DNA of 64,000 bases from Lucinisca nassula (GCA_963580285.1 OY757010.1:153408714-153472713), one strand, 5' to 3'. Positions 51,757-62,247 are shown, counted from the first letter of the stretch. Notes: generated by a model from the letters alone, not told the origin. A program made the numbers and translations.

Positions 51757-52310
51757 TTAAAAGGAAGGAGCCAAAACAAACTTCATATGAAATTCTTGAA
51801 TACCTAGTTTAAAGTGACGTAAAGACGTCTTAGGTTTAGGAGGTAATAAGTTCGTATTTTGAGAATAAAAAGAAATGCGTTTGCTCACTAGTTTCAGAAT
51901 GCTAAGTTTCCATTCTTTGAACAAATATCTTGTAACTTGAACAGATATCAGAGAGGTAACAAACAAGTAACTTGAACAAATATCTTCCACTTGCAATGGG
52001 CAAGGCAGTCGCGACATATGCAGTTGGATGTATATAAGTGCGCCCATCCGTATTTGTCCTGGCTAACTAGAAATCATCCTACAGTGTAGTTTAAATTCCT
52101 CCAAGTTTTGGTTCTGATGTCAGATTCGTCCAGCAAAGTATTTTTAAGAAAGCCTTCTTTTAAGGAAGTACAATGGCCAGAAGATTGATATATTCCACAG
52201 AGCTCCTTCTTATGGTGTAGTATTTGAATACCATCTATCTTAGTTCTCAGAAAATATACAGAGCAGTGCGTCAGTATACTGTACAAGCTATCAGTGTTTT
52301 AGAGTTTCAG

Positions 52311-53934
52311 TCCTTTGATTTTTTAAAAGCTATTTGCATTTGAAAAGATAAAGATAAACATAAAAAGTAAAAAGGGCACAAAACCGATAAAGCAATGCCA
52401 TCAACAGATATGCGTTAACTGTGGAATCAGTCTCTTTCTAAAATTTAGAATTTTGTGTATAAAAGACTTAAACCTTCTTTTACCTTTTCTTCCTATTTTT
52501 TCTCCTAGAAGTGGCTGTGACCACCTCTTCGACTTATGAACTGCCAATTTTAGCCAGGTCAATGTCATCTCGTTTATAGGCAGCAAAGCGTCTAAGAGAT
52601 GGGCACTGCTAGTTTTAGGAGAAAAGATGTTTTACCTACCCTACAGTTCTGGTTGCTTTCTTCTTAAAACTGCAATTTTTTAAATCTGCCTCCTGTCTCA
52701 TAAGTCACTGAAAACAATCGCTTTTTTCTGCAAACCTACAAACATTGATGCCATAATATGGGCATCACATAATATAGACATAATATGCCTTAAACATTAA
52801 TGGCATAATAAACTCTTAACTTGATGCCAAATATGCGCGTGTGTGCAACCTATCCATACTGCTGTAGACTCTAACAATGCACACATGCAGAGATGCACAC
52901 ATGCAGAGATTAATGGGAGTGGGGAATGGGGGCAAACTTGTAAGAAAAAGTCACTATCAAAGAACGCAGCCATCTCAAGTCACCTCAAGAGAGTAAGGGA
53001 CATAGAGGCACACACAAAATATCAGACAAAACATGAACCAACGGCACAAAGCCAATAAACAAATAGTAAAATTACAACAAACTATATATAGCTCCCAACA
53101 ATAATAGATTTATTGCACCTCCATTCTATTCTGTGAACGTAACACAGTGTAATAATGTGTTATATAATTATTGCACTTGATGTTTTCAGAATACGAGACA
53201 GGTCACGTGGAAAATTGTTTCATAGCATGTTCGATCAGCGAAGACTCCAATTAGACTGTGCGAATGAAGTCTGATTAGAGCATATATTGTCCGCGTAAGG
53301 ATTGTATGGGTTGCGGTCTTTCCAGAGAAAAAACATAATTCTGAAAAATACGCAAAAGATAATATTCATCGAGAAAAGTCGGACAATCTTTTGACGCAGC
53401 TATTACCATCTTGTATAAGAACCATCGACATTTGTATTCGAACAAGAGCGAATTGCAAAGAAGGCTGGAAAAGAAACGCGCCAAAATCAACGATAAAATG
53501 CTTGTTTAGTATTCCCTTGATGTTTGAACAAATTTATACAGTAAAGACAAGCTGATGCCAGAATGTTAAGTCTGGGGAAGGCTGCAATAGCTCGACACAT
53601 CGACTTCACTGAGCCAGTTAAACGAAATCCCAGTTGGGATGTGTCCTTTTAAATTATACTTGTAACTGAAATAAAAACGGCAAATCAAGGCAAGAAAAAA
53701 GATTTCATCTTCTGTTGGCTCAGCTCGGTTTAAAAAGGTTTTTTTTTTATCACGGTTTTACGGTAAAAACAGTTTATACTTATCTATACTACTTAAATAA
53801 AATGAATTAGCCTCGAAAACTAGAAAACGGTAAAACGTGCTGCGCGTACGTGCGTGTGTGTGGAATAAGCAGTGATATTATTTTCACTCTTAATTTTTAC
53901 CTTAAATTGCAGTTGTTTACAGTTTTTCATTGCA
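52311..53934. other. no recognised gene
   Basis: AT-rich. A 20-bp direct repeat ATGCACACATGCAGAG lies at about 52880-52908. A pair of opposed frames near 53275-53490 has no known motif. Confidence 0.4.
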
Positions 53935-54370
53935 ATACGAAAACACGCTTATATATTTCTGACCCCCCCCCCCTTGAACCCCACTTTTATATAGTAATTT
54001 GTTTTAAAAGGTAAACCCTATTTTTCTTATTTCTGCACAAAAGCACAAAATATAGATTGTGGGTACTCGTTAGAACCGCCGTCCAGTAAATCATTACCAT
54101 AACACATCCTTGTGATATAGTACATTATTTCATACCCTTAAAACGGTCATGTTTCTGCGAAAAAATTGTGATAATTGTCTTATTTATACCGCAATCATAG
54201 GTTGTGGGTGCTCGTTAGAACCGCCTCAATGAGGCGGGTCTAACGAGTACCCACAACCTATGTCTTGGAGCAGAAATAAGAAAAATAATGTATGCCCCCG
54301 TAAACCCCCGTTTTCTCTATATAAAGTGGGGTTTAGGGGTGTTCATTTCACGGAATTGTTCACGTGATGT
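53935..54370. mobile_element. MITE-3 copies, partly overlapping
   Basis: A left arm at 53940-54083 (CTTGAACCCCACTTTTATAT to GGGTACTCGTTAGAACCGCC) precedes a palindrome at about 54185-54365. The latter is centred on CCTCAATGAGG and extends through AAAGTGGGGTTTAGGGGTG. Confidence 0.8.
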
Positions 54371-54504
54371 TTCCGAATATTTCCTCAATGATGAATCAAA
54401 TTACAAATATTCATTATGACACAGTTTTGTAGTGACCTATCAAATTTCATTCCGTTTTTCAATCGGCGGAATGAAAACACATGATCCCAATCTATCTGGT
54501 ATGC

Positions 54505-54550
54505 AAAGTATTGTTTTGTTTGAATTGAGGTTTACCGTCCCCGTCTACGC
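54505..54550 (-). mobile_element. SINE-1 tail stub
   Basis: GTTTTGTTTGAATTGAGG and TTTACCGTCCCCGTCTACG only. Confidence 0.6.
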
Positions 54551-54924
54551 ATTCAGGTTAGGCCAAAATAGCTGTGTTTCCGCTAACCCGAATGACCCTG
54601 ATTTTTTTGTGCCGACCCTGCCATTTTTATTGCCATCCAGAAAAAAAAAAGAAAATATTTTCTTACATACCGACCTTAATATTATCTAGCACTTTCAAAC
54701 TGTCAAAATAGCTAAGCTAATACTAGAAACCCTGTGCTTTTGCTTCCTTGATGCTTTTAACCTCGTTATTTGAATGTTTTCAGATTATAGAGTTAAAATA
54801 TAGCTATTTTAATGGTGTTTCGCTTTTTTCCATCGAATACAATTTTGACACACAAAAAAAAAGTTTGTACGACCTACCGAGCCATACCCGTTTTCGGTAT
54901 GTTATTGGAAACACGGTTATTTGG

Positions 54925-55063
54925 AGGCCTTGTTTTGGAGAAAGTGCTTCCGGTTTTGTAGAACTTTTTACCTTACATTGAGATGAAGTGGCATCTCAAT
55001 CCATGCTGTCCATTGAAACCATAGGCTTTGTAGAACTTCTAAGCGGTTAACTAGTACTCATCA
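54925..55063 (-). mobile_element. decayed SINE-1
   Basis: TTGGAGAAAGTGCTTCCGG, ACATTGAGATGAAGTGGC and CTAAGCGGTTAACTAGTACTC. Confidence 0.72.
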
Positions 55064-55074
55064 CGAAAACAAGT

Positions 55075-55345
55075 CTATATGATTTCGACCCCTTGAACCC
55101 CACTTTTATATAGTAAAACTGGGGTTTCCGGGGGTATACCTTATTTTTCTTATTTCTGCTCTAAAATATAGGTTTTGGGTACTCGTTAGAACCGCCTCGA
55201 TGCTGACGAGTACTCACAATCTATATTTTGAGCAGAAATAAGAAAAAATATATAGATTGTGGGTACTCGTTAGAACCGCCTCATCGAGGCGGTTCTAACG
55301 AGTACTCACAATCTATATTTTGAGCAGAAATAAGAAAAATATCAC
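55075..55345. mobile_element. MITE-3, doubled palindrome
   Basis: Three arms in a row: GAACCCCACTTTTATATAG to AACCGCCTCGATGC; TGACGAGTACTCACAATC; then an inverted pair centred on CCTCATCGAGG at about 55283. CTCACAATCTATATTTTGAG occurs twice on the same strand. Confidence 0.8.
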
Positions 55346-55529
55346 TATTTTTCATCCAAAAAAATTTAGTTTTTTTGGCGGTAAAGTGCACAATGTATTT
55401 CGTATAGGCGTGTCGTCGTAATGGTTGTTGATGTTCATTAGTGTCCCTCCGCTTACTTGTCGGAACTTCGTCTATGCAGCTATTCAACAGGAAATCTCAC
55501 TATAACATATGTGCACACATCACGATAAC

Positions 55530-55715
55530 CAGTCCGTAAAATGAACACCCCCTAAACCCCACTTTATATAGGGAAAACTGGGGTTTATGGGGGTATACAT
55601 TATCTGCCTTATTTTTGCTCAAAAACATAGATTGTGGGTACTCGTTAGAACCGCCTCATTGAGGCGGTTCTAACGGGCACCCATAATCTATGTTGAAAGC
55701 AGAAATAAGAAAGAT
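55530..55715. mobile_element. MITE-3 palindrome
   Basis: CCCCACTTTATATAGGGAAA, ATAGATTGTGGGTACTCG, centre CCTCATTGAGG, then GGTTCTAACGGGCACCC. Confidence 0.85.
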
Positions 55716-56186
55716 GTTACAAATCTTACCGAAAAATTATCATTTCTGACACCATGTTAGACGCAATTATTTCACACGGACATGTTTTCCTAATGACAGC
55801 ATCAATCGACGAGAAAATTCATGCTAAATCTGAATGAAATTCTGCTGACACATTAAGCACTTTTGTTACCTACAATCTATCTCCTATAATAATTTTTCCT
55901 GGTGAAATTACATTTTTAAATTACTGATTATACACAGGAAATACACAGTGTACTGTGACGGTGACTGCACGTAATAGTTGCCGAAAACCTGTCGCTTACA
56001 TAGTACTGCCTACACAATCTATAATTCCTGCCGTCCTCGGTGGCACAGTCGAACGCGCACTCTAATGCACTTGTGTATGTAACGCGACGTCTGGTTGGAT
56101 ATTCTAACACAGCGCGCCTATATAGGCAATGCAAAATAACTGTGTTTTATTCTGCAACAAATCACAGTTCGGAAGAGCGTGACGTG

Positions 56187-56293
56187 TGACGTCATTAAAA
56201 CTGCAAATTTATGACGTCACTAGTCGATTTACTTGACGTTAGACGGTGTAACGCCATTTTCTCGCATCGAAAACGTTAGAAAAGGATATAAAT
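56187..56293 (+). promoter_or_regulatory. possible promoter: two CRE sites and a TATA box
   Basis: Perfect TGACGTCA at 56187-56194 and 56212-56219, then TATAAAT at 56287-56293. CREB/ATF factors bind TGACGTCA. An 88-codon frame starts at 56472. The grouping is suggestive, but the AT-rich setting and lack of a recognised product keep confidence low. Confidence 0.35.
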
Positions 56294-56471
56294 GCGTGTG
56301 TTTCAGTCGATAATTTTAGTGAATTGTCTACTTACAACTGACCGACAAACTGTGATTTATTACACAACAAATCACAGCTAGAGCTGATCTATTTCTTAAA
56401 CGTCAAACATTATCGACAGTATTTTCTGTGATATACTGTCGGAAACCCGACGTCATCACGGAAAGGAGAGA

Positions 56472-56738
56472 ATGACTGTGCTAAAGATTATGCTGGCTGA
56501 CTGCATTAGTCGATCAACACATGTGCAAAGAAAGTTCCAACAAGACACATTTCGAATAAGCCTTAACGCCACCTGCGCTACACATGTACAGGCCGCCTGC
56601 AACTGTTTTTCTTTTCGCCCGCTCTTGCGTAAAATACATGAATTCCCAAGCGAAAAAGGCGTACTTGATTTTGATGCTTTGCACGCATTGGCGTATCCTT
56701 CCATTAAATTACGACAAAGATTAAACGCAAATTCGTAA
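56472..56738 (+). CDS. small ORF of unknown function
   Basis: 88 codons beginning MTVLKIMLADCISRSTHVQR. No family recognised, no signal peptide or membrane segment. A minus-strand frame of similar size overlaps it, so it may be chance. Listed because a CRE/TATA group lies about 180-285 bp upstream. Confidence 0.2.
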   Translation: MTVLKIMLADCISRSTHVQRKFQQDTFRISLNATCATHVQAACNCFSFRPLLRKIHEFPSEKGVLDFDALHALAYPSIKLRQRLNANS

Positions 56739-57047
56739 TCTATATTTATTGAATACCAGAAATTGTGTTTACGCTTTATGTATGGTCAATATAGGAACAA
56801 CAAAAAAGCAAGGCCCTCCTTAATGAAATGTTATCGCATGCGTGATACGATAGATTCCAATGGCAACTGAATTGCAACTGAATGGCATTGCGACAATCCT
56901 TTAATAGTGCTGAGCCATTCCTCGAGAAAATCGTTTTACGAGGTCCACCGGCAAAGCGGGAACCAGGACAGTCTGTGCGCCTGAAGAGCCCGATGGGAAC
57001 CATCGGTGTTTGGCCAAGTAGTAAGATGGGGTACAGTAAAGCACCAC

Positions 57048-57111
57048 GCGGACAGTGAAGGCTCTGGTCAGCCTGCGCATGCCCAGGCTGACCAGAGCAT
57101 TCTCTGTCCGC
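57048..57111. repeat. imperfect hairpin around CAGCCTGCGCATGCCCAGGCTG
   Basis: GCGGACAGTGAAGGCTCTGG pairs with a mirrored CCAGAGCATTCTCTGTCCGC. Similar in style to the MITE-1 interior but not the same sequence. Confidence 0.8.
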
Positions 57112-57114
57112 CTA

Positions 57115-57645
57115 TGTAACAAAGCGCATTTTTTTCATGTCGAGGCTGATTTGTACGTTGAATCCTCTGATCAAATAAAATAGAATTCCCATTTCTAGTA
57201 TGTTGTCGACTAGTCATTTATACAATCAATAAAAGTCTGCGATTTATTAAAGGCTTTTGGAACAAACTCTGTTATTTCATTTCAATATCTCATTGAAACA
57301 TGTGAAATTAAAATTTTGTATAAAATAATCGCAAAACATATTTTGGAAAAAAGTAAAAGAAGATAGCAGTCAGAATTAATAATTTGGAGTTTCAAAAGAA
57401 ATTAATGTGATATTTTCCTACTATTTAACAGTTGTTCTTTGGAGGAGTTTTTGTGTTCAGGTAATTTTTCATTCTTTTTATGACCTTTTTAAAACATACA
57501 CATATTATAGTCTGGTATTTTTTGGGTGATCCTGTCTCAGTCGGTGTTGTGGCTTATTAAAGGTACATGAAAATAAATAAATATTCATTTTAAGCAATAT
57601 ACAAAATTACTTTAAATAAGATCACGATTCAATTTCAGTTCTCCT
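57115..57645. other. no recognised feature
   Basis: Very AT-rich, no frames of note. Confidence 0.4.
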
Positions 57646-57649
57646 GACC

Positions 57650-57760
57650 ACACTTTTCCTGGACATGCCTAGTTGGCCGAAACTAGCTAGTCTGTTCCAG
57701 AATAATAACACTCACACCCTTCAGTTTTGGGTTATATGCTCTAGTCCTTGCTTCCAAAGG
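57650..57760 (+). mobile_element. HH-2 copy with half a hammerhead
   Basis: GCCTAGTTGGCCGAAAC, then the palindromic stem III ACTAGCTAGT and cleavage triplet GTC, then GCTTCCAAAGGAATATC. The first core box and stem I 5' strand are destroyed. Confidence 0.65.
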
Positions 57761-57789
57761 AATATCATTTATACACATGTAAAAATATT

Positions 57790-57975
57790 ATGCAAAAGTG
57801 GTTAAGCAATACTGTGCACATTTTTTCGCGAGAATCTGACAACTGTCCTTTTTAAAATCAGCGGAAGAATGGAAAGAATGGCCATGATCAATCTCCACGA
57901 AAAAAATGTTGCCGACCCGGCGGTGATTGAACCCCCGTCCTCCAGATCACCAGTCGAACGTGCATGCAAAATAGC
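57790..57975 (-). mobile_element. decayed SINE-2
   Basis: GCAATACTGTGCACATTTTT, ATCTGACAACTGTCC, GATCAATCTCCACGAAAA, GTTGCCGACCCGGCGG. The tail and part of the head are lost. Confidence 0.75.
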
Positions 57976-58136
57976 ATGCACCAAGGCGGTAGCTAAATCT
58001 TGAGCGCATTTCTGACATGTGGCCCGTTTTAAACATCTTTCTGTCTTCTGACTTCTCGTTCATGCAGCCACCAGGGCCCAATTGTTCAAAACTAACGATG
58101 TCGTTAGTTAACATTTTGTAAAAACTTTGATCATTT

Positions 58137-58372
58137 GAGCCTCGCCAAGCGAATTTGTGTCTTCGAGCATTCCGTCATGACAAATTTTAACTGCGCATGC
58201 CCAGCCATTCAGAGGGGCCGGGTATATGGCTTTCTGTCTGAAGGTTCCTCTTGATTCACTGCGTGTATGAGCGAGTAGCGAAGGTTCTGGCGAGACTGCG
58301 CGGATGCGCAGGCTCGCCTGAACCTTCGCTGCTAGTATAGGCGATAAGTATCAAAATCGCTTGACGGGGCCC
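58137..58372 (-). mobile_element. MITE-1, 236 bp, TSD ATTT
   Basis: ATTT at 58133-58136 and 58373-58376. Ends GAGCCTCGCCAAGCGAA and ATCGCTTGACGGGGCCC. Confidence 0.92.
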
Positions 58373-58494
58373 ATTTAATGTGACAAATTCATTTATTTTT
58401 ATTTCTTTTATTTTTATTTTTTGCTGAAAAAAATGTGAGTAGCTTTTGCATTTGCAAAGGCTACTCACGTTTGTTCAGCAAAATTTTCAATATA

Positions 58495-58647
58495 CAGTAA
58501 AATTCCGCTATTAAGACCACCTAAAATTATTAAAAAGCTTATTTAGTAGGTCGTAGTTATTCCTTTTGTGTGTTTTTTGCATACAGTGTCATCTGATCAG
58601 AGACCACCTTTGGAACAGTTCAAAATTGGTCTATAGGAATTTTACTG
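58495..58647. mobile_element. small MITE with CAGTAAAATTCC ends
   Basis: The 12-bp inverted ends CAGTAAAATTCC and GGAATTTTACTG enclose ~130 bp with AAGACCACC / GGTCTATAGG mirrored. TA precedes it; the right TA is not intact. Probably Tc1/mariner-type. Confidence 0.72.
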
Positions 58648-58765
58648 TTTTAAATACTCTATATGCTAGAATAGTTAACATTTTGATCACAAACAATTAG
58701 TTCGTTAAGCTAATGGTGCTTTGAACAACTGGGACCAGGTTTGGAAATTCTTCCTAATCTTCCAG

Positions 58766-59010
58766 GGTCCAGTTGTTCAAAACTAACGTCGTTGTTAGTT
58801 AACGTATCGTTAAAACTTTGATCATTAAATATGGCAAATATGCGGAAATTTTTGCTGAAAAAAATGTGAGCAGCTTTTGCGGACGCAAAAGCTGCTCACA
58901 TTTTTTTCAGCAAAAATACCAAAAGTTTAAATATTAAACTTGTTAGAACAGTTAACAATATGACCACTAACGAGCTCGTTAAACTAACGATGCTTTGAAC
59001 AACTGGCCCC
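58766..59010. mobile_element. MITE-2 copy B, 245 bp, with perfect 33-bp hairpin
   Basis: Ends GGGTCCAGTTGTTCAAA and TTTGAACAACTGGCCCC. Central arms 58849-58881 and 58884-58916 are exact reverse complements with a 2-base loop (GA). Confidence 0.93.
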
Positions 59011-59116
59011 AGATATCCAGTGGGAGACTCGGAAAAGAAGATGTCTTGTGATTGTATAAAGCATCCACATTACGATAACACATCTGATGAAAATTTGTAA
59101 TATTTTCTTACTTTTA

Positions 59117-59275
59117 CATCTACAATAGATTGTGGGTGCTCATTAAAACCGCGTCATTGTTCTAACGAGTACCCACAACTTACGTTTTGGAGCTTAAATA
59201 AGAAAAAATAATATATACCCCTGTAAACCCCATTTTTCTCTATAGAGGATGTTCATTATACGGACTTGATGATGT
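59117..59275. mobile_element. MITE-3 copy
   Basis: ATAGATTGTGGGTGCTC, decayed centre ACCGCGTCATTGTTC, then AACGAGTACCCACAAC and TACCCCTGTAAACCCC. Confidence 0.78.
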
Positions 59276-59276
59276 T

Positions 59277-59355
59277 TTTTGTTTGATTTGAGGTTTAACG
59301 TGCCCGTCAACACTGTACATGTCATTTTAGAGACGTTGCTACCAATTTTGTGATG
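59277..59355 (-). mobile_element. SINE-1 tail fragment
   Basis: TTGTTTGATTTGAGGTTTAAC, GTACATGTCATTTTAGAGAC, GTTGCTACCAATTTTGTG. Confidence 0.8.
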
Positions 59356-60285
59356 AATGAGATCGAATTTAGCAAAGAGTACTTTGTACGGACTTTGTTT
59401 GTCAGAAAGTAATAAAAAAATCACTTTGATGTTTTAAACTATCTACAGTGCTGTAGGCTAATCCTGCCCGCTTTTGTTTCATTCATTCCAGGGAACCAAA
59501 ACTTGTTTTGTAGCAGTATGCTATACAGTTTGTCTTAGCTTGTTAAAAGACAATAGAAACCATAAATCCCTGGTGCAATCATTTTGTGGTCTGTCTTTAA
59601 AAAGACACGCCCCCGTGTTAAGACGCCATCAATTTTGTCTGCTAATTCCGCGCACCCGAAAAATAACATCCAGTCAAGATACGATATACAAGAAAGATGT
59701 TTTGTTGTTAAACTTATTTGGCCATGTATTGCTTTAAAGCTGATGGCCAAGTTGGTTGAAATAAATAGCTGTCAGTGACGTTTTCAAAAATTAAATAAGG
59801 GCATGTGGTGCTAACTGAGGTCAATTCCATTTGCCCAGTTTACAGTCCAAGTCTCATCCAAAATAATATACGAAGCTTTGTTAGGTACCTATCAAAGGAA
59901 AATGAAAACATTTATTCTGGTTCATTTAATTTTGAAATAATCCCAAGGCGCAGAACTAGTAGATGCGCAGAATTAGCCTATACGATTGTACTGGTTGTCA
60001 GCAGTGCAGTGCAGTGTTGATATATTTTCATTATAATTTTGCATTGTGCAAAGCTGTTAAGTTTTTTTTTTAATAAAATATTTCTTTAGGTTTTTTATTT
60101 CTTTGCTTTTTTTGCAATAACAGAGACAAAAGCAAGGTTTTCTTTGGATCTGTGCTACAGGTGGCTCGATTTGCAAGTAAATCTTTTATCTGTTTTACCT
60201 ACTGTCACGTGACAGACACTCTTCTGCTTCCAGAAAAGCTCAGTTGAACGACGCAATTAATAATAAAACAACATTCCCAAGTAGA
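59356..60285. other. no recognised gene
   Basis: AT-rich. Overlapping frames at 59474-59778 on both strands show no known motif. Confidence 0.4.
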
Positions 60286-60328
60286 TGCCTCCGTGGTGTA
60301 GTGGTTATGCTACTTCGCCTTGTAAACT
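60286..60328 (+). mobile_element. SINE-3 head, split by a transposon
   Basis: GCCTCCGTGGTGTAGTGG and TTATGCTACTTCGCC form the tRNA-like 5' half. The other half is at 61800-61905. Confidence 0.72.
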
Positions 60329-60901
60329 GGGTTGGTAACTCGAAGCTCTCTTAAGGCTTACGACGACCTTAAGTATATCTTAATCACCTCGTAGCGATTA
60401 ATGTGAGTAACCCGAAAGTACCGTAATTTATGGAGACAACCATATCGTTAAGTTACGGTCAACTCAGGCATACCGTAACCTCATCTTAAATATTGCGAAA
60501 GAAACAGACACTACACAGAAGCATAAGAAAAGAAGTTGTACATCTATCTACTTTTTTTCTCGGCACACAGGGTTCTTTTAATACAATACATGTATTGTAT
60601 GGTATTGTATTAAGGCAGGTATATGCTATATTTAGCAGAATTACCTGTATAAAAATACATGTACACAAAGATCTATACATGTCCGATAAACATGTATATA
60701 TGTAGTACGTAATTATTATGTACAAGCTGTTCATTTGTGTGTGTAATAATCGTGTCTACAAAGGAAGAAAAGAAGAAGAAGAAAAAAGAAATAATGTAAA
60801 AAGATAGTATAGCCTGTACAATAAGTGTACTACTGACCACACTCGTCTTGTTTTTGAGAAATAGCGGCCATGACTTTTCAAATCACAATGTCTTCCTTTC
60901 A

Positions 60902-61207
60902 GGCTCGCGCCCATAGGGGCTTGAGGAAATATATGGGCTGCATTATGCTTCCACGCAGAGCTGAATCCGGCTCGCACACTAGTACTGGTAAACCGCTTAG
61001 AGGATCTAAGCCTGTCCAGGCAGGAACCGTGGTGCGAGGCGGACCGTCCATGCTAATAAACCCTATTGGTTTCATTGGGCGACAGGGCTTGAGATGGCAC
61101 TTCATCTCAATGTTGGGTAAAAGTCCCACAAAATTGGAATCAACGTCTCCAAAGTGATCTTTTACAGTGTTGACGGGGACGTGAAACCTCAAATCAAACA
61201 AACAACA
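60902..61207 (+). mobile_element. SINE-1, full length, 15-bp target duplication
   Basis: AATGTCTTCCTTTCA at 60887-60901 and 61208-61222. Head GGCTCGCGCCCATAGGGGC, tail CCTCAAATCAAAC with AAACAAC. Interrupts the Myb-like ORF of the host transposon. Confidence 0.96.
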
Positions 61208-61222
61208 AATGTCTTCCTTTCA

Positions 61223-61305
61223 TTAACTTCGTCTACAAGTGTTTCTAATTCTTCCTGTGTATAGTTTGGTTTTCGTTTCTTATTTGTAATTTTTGTCTCT
61301 GCCAT
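61223..61305 (-). pseudogene. Myb/SANT-like ORF start, cut by SINE-1
   Basis: Minus-strand ATG at 61305, MAETKITNKKRKPNYT then QEELETLVDEVNERKT before the SINE. The KRKxNYTxEExExLVxEV pattern is the usual start of Harbinger Myb-like proteins and parallels the ORF at 43980. Past the SINE (below 60887) the frame meets a stop. Confidence 0.62.
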
Positions 61306-61799
61306 TTTGGCTGTTGCAAAATTTTTTTAAGACACTTTCAACTAATTGATGCTAATATGAGCCCAGGCATGGCAAATCAGGACGAAATGTATAGAAGGGG
61401 TCGCCCGCCAGTTGTGTCATTGTTTCTCATCCCATAGTTTATTTAGACCCTTGCCTATTATGATACTGCTACCCAAGCCTTTTTTGGCAGAAAAGGCTCC
61501 AACCAGACTGCCTTTTTGTTAAACAAACCCCGGTATTATCATTTATAGTAAGATGTTAAGCGTTATTTTATTTTGCTATGCCCTGGCTTACAAAAGTTTC
61601 CGAAGCGCTTTACACGAGATTTAAAATTACACAGGTAAATCGTAAGTGGTAATGATGATCGTATATTTATGGAAACGATACGACAGGTTTTCAGTTACCG
61701 GCATAACGAGACCATAAATTTTACGGTGGTCACCTTAAGTATGTCTTAAGTACATCTTAAGTTGATATATTTACGATGGCTTCGAGTTACCAACCCCAA

Positions 61800-61905
61800 G
61801 GATCGAATGATCGATCCCGGGCTTCTCCAGACTTTCGGATGAGTCTTTAAACTGAGGTCACGTCTCCGTATGACCTTAGCTGTTAGCAGACGTAAAACTC
61901 AAACA
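61800..61905 (+). mobile_element. SINE-3, B-box half and body
   Basis: ATCGATCCCGGGCTTCTCC, GGATGAGTCTTTAAACTGAG and GTCTCCGTATGACCTTAGC, tail CGTAAAACTCAAACAC. Confidence 0.75.
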
Positions 61906-62247
61906 CTCACATTCCCAAGTATAAACTGAATATTAACCTAGGGCCACGAACTTATGAAATACTATAAACTTAGGGTCAGGAAAATATGAAACTTTACTTT
62001 CAAGTAAAAATTGTATTGTCAGCGCTGACGCCACCCTCCTAGGTGCGACAACCCTTAACTTTGTTATAGGCGAACTTATTTGTAAGTACATGTGGCATGT
62101 ATTTCATGTGGAATCGATGAGACATTACGCAAGGAATATAAATGTCATCGAATAGGTTTACATATACATACAGAGAAACTTAGATAACTCGAATACGGTT
62201 GGTTCGTTAACCATGGTAAATTCGAACTCGTTCTGAATTCCCTGGAG
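61906..62247. other. no recognised feature
   Basis: AT-rich sequence without a family match. Confidence 0.4.

Larger units (their letters stand above)
49150..52310 (-). pseudogene. longest PLE-B Penelope-like retroelement relic
   Basis: Reverse transcriptase element in reverse orientation with two later insertions. From its 5' side: a leader with short frames (52286-51757, ending LGIQEFHMKFVLAP), a MITE, and a block with KARFIAHSSSCTLELSKLL (51431-51174). Next is the palm with GIPMGRNCAPLVTDLF and YLDDLLNIDNTYFDDL (50854-50624), which holds the catalytic Asp pair. Then come a SINE-1, FVSFKIYEKFDHFDFEIVNF (50263-50137) and LLQQGLSQPEFYGDLV (near 49940), and finally ~570 bp of 3' non-coding sequence ending at 49150. 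Frameshifts separate most blocks. No GIY-YIG endonuclease was seen. Penelope-like assignment is inference from the LPKLHK/NCAPL/YLDD pattern and the ribozyme company. Confidence 0.82.
58074..58736. mobile_element. MITE-2 copy A, carrying two other MITEs
   Basis: Ends GGGCCCAATTGTTCAAA and TTTGAACAACTGGGACC. The interior hairpin half TTTTTGCTGAAAAAAATGTG is present near 58425. MITE-1 lies at 58137-58372 and a CAGTAAAATTCC element at 58495-58647. Confidence 0.85.
60329..61799. mobile_element. 1.47-kb inverted-repeat transposon with Myb-like ORF
   Basis: Left end GGGTTGGTAACTCGAAGC, right end GCTTCGAGTTACCAACCC. Next to the ends, CGACCTTAAGTATATCTTAA and CCTTAAGTATGTCTTAAG mirror each other. 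A SINE-1 lies inside. No transposase. The Myb-like ORF suggests a Harbinger relative. Target duplication could not be fixed. Confidence 0.75.
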
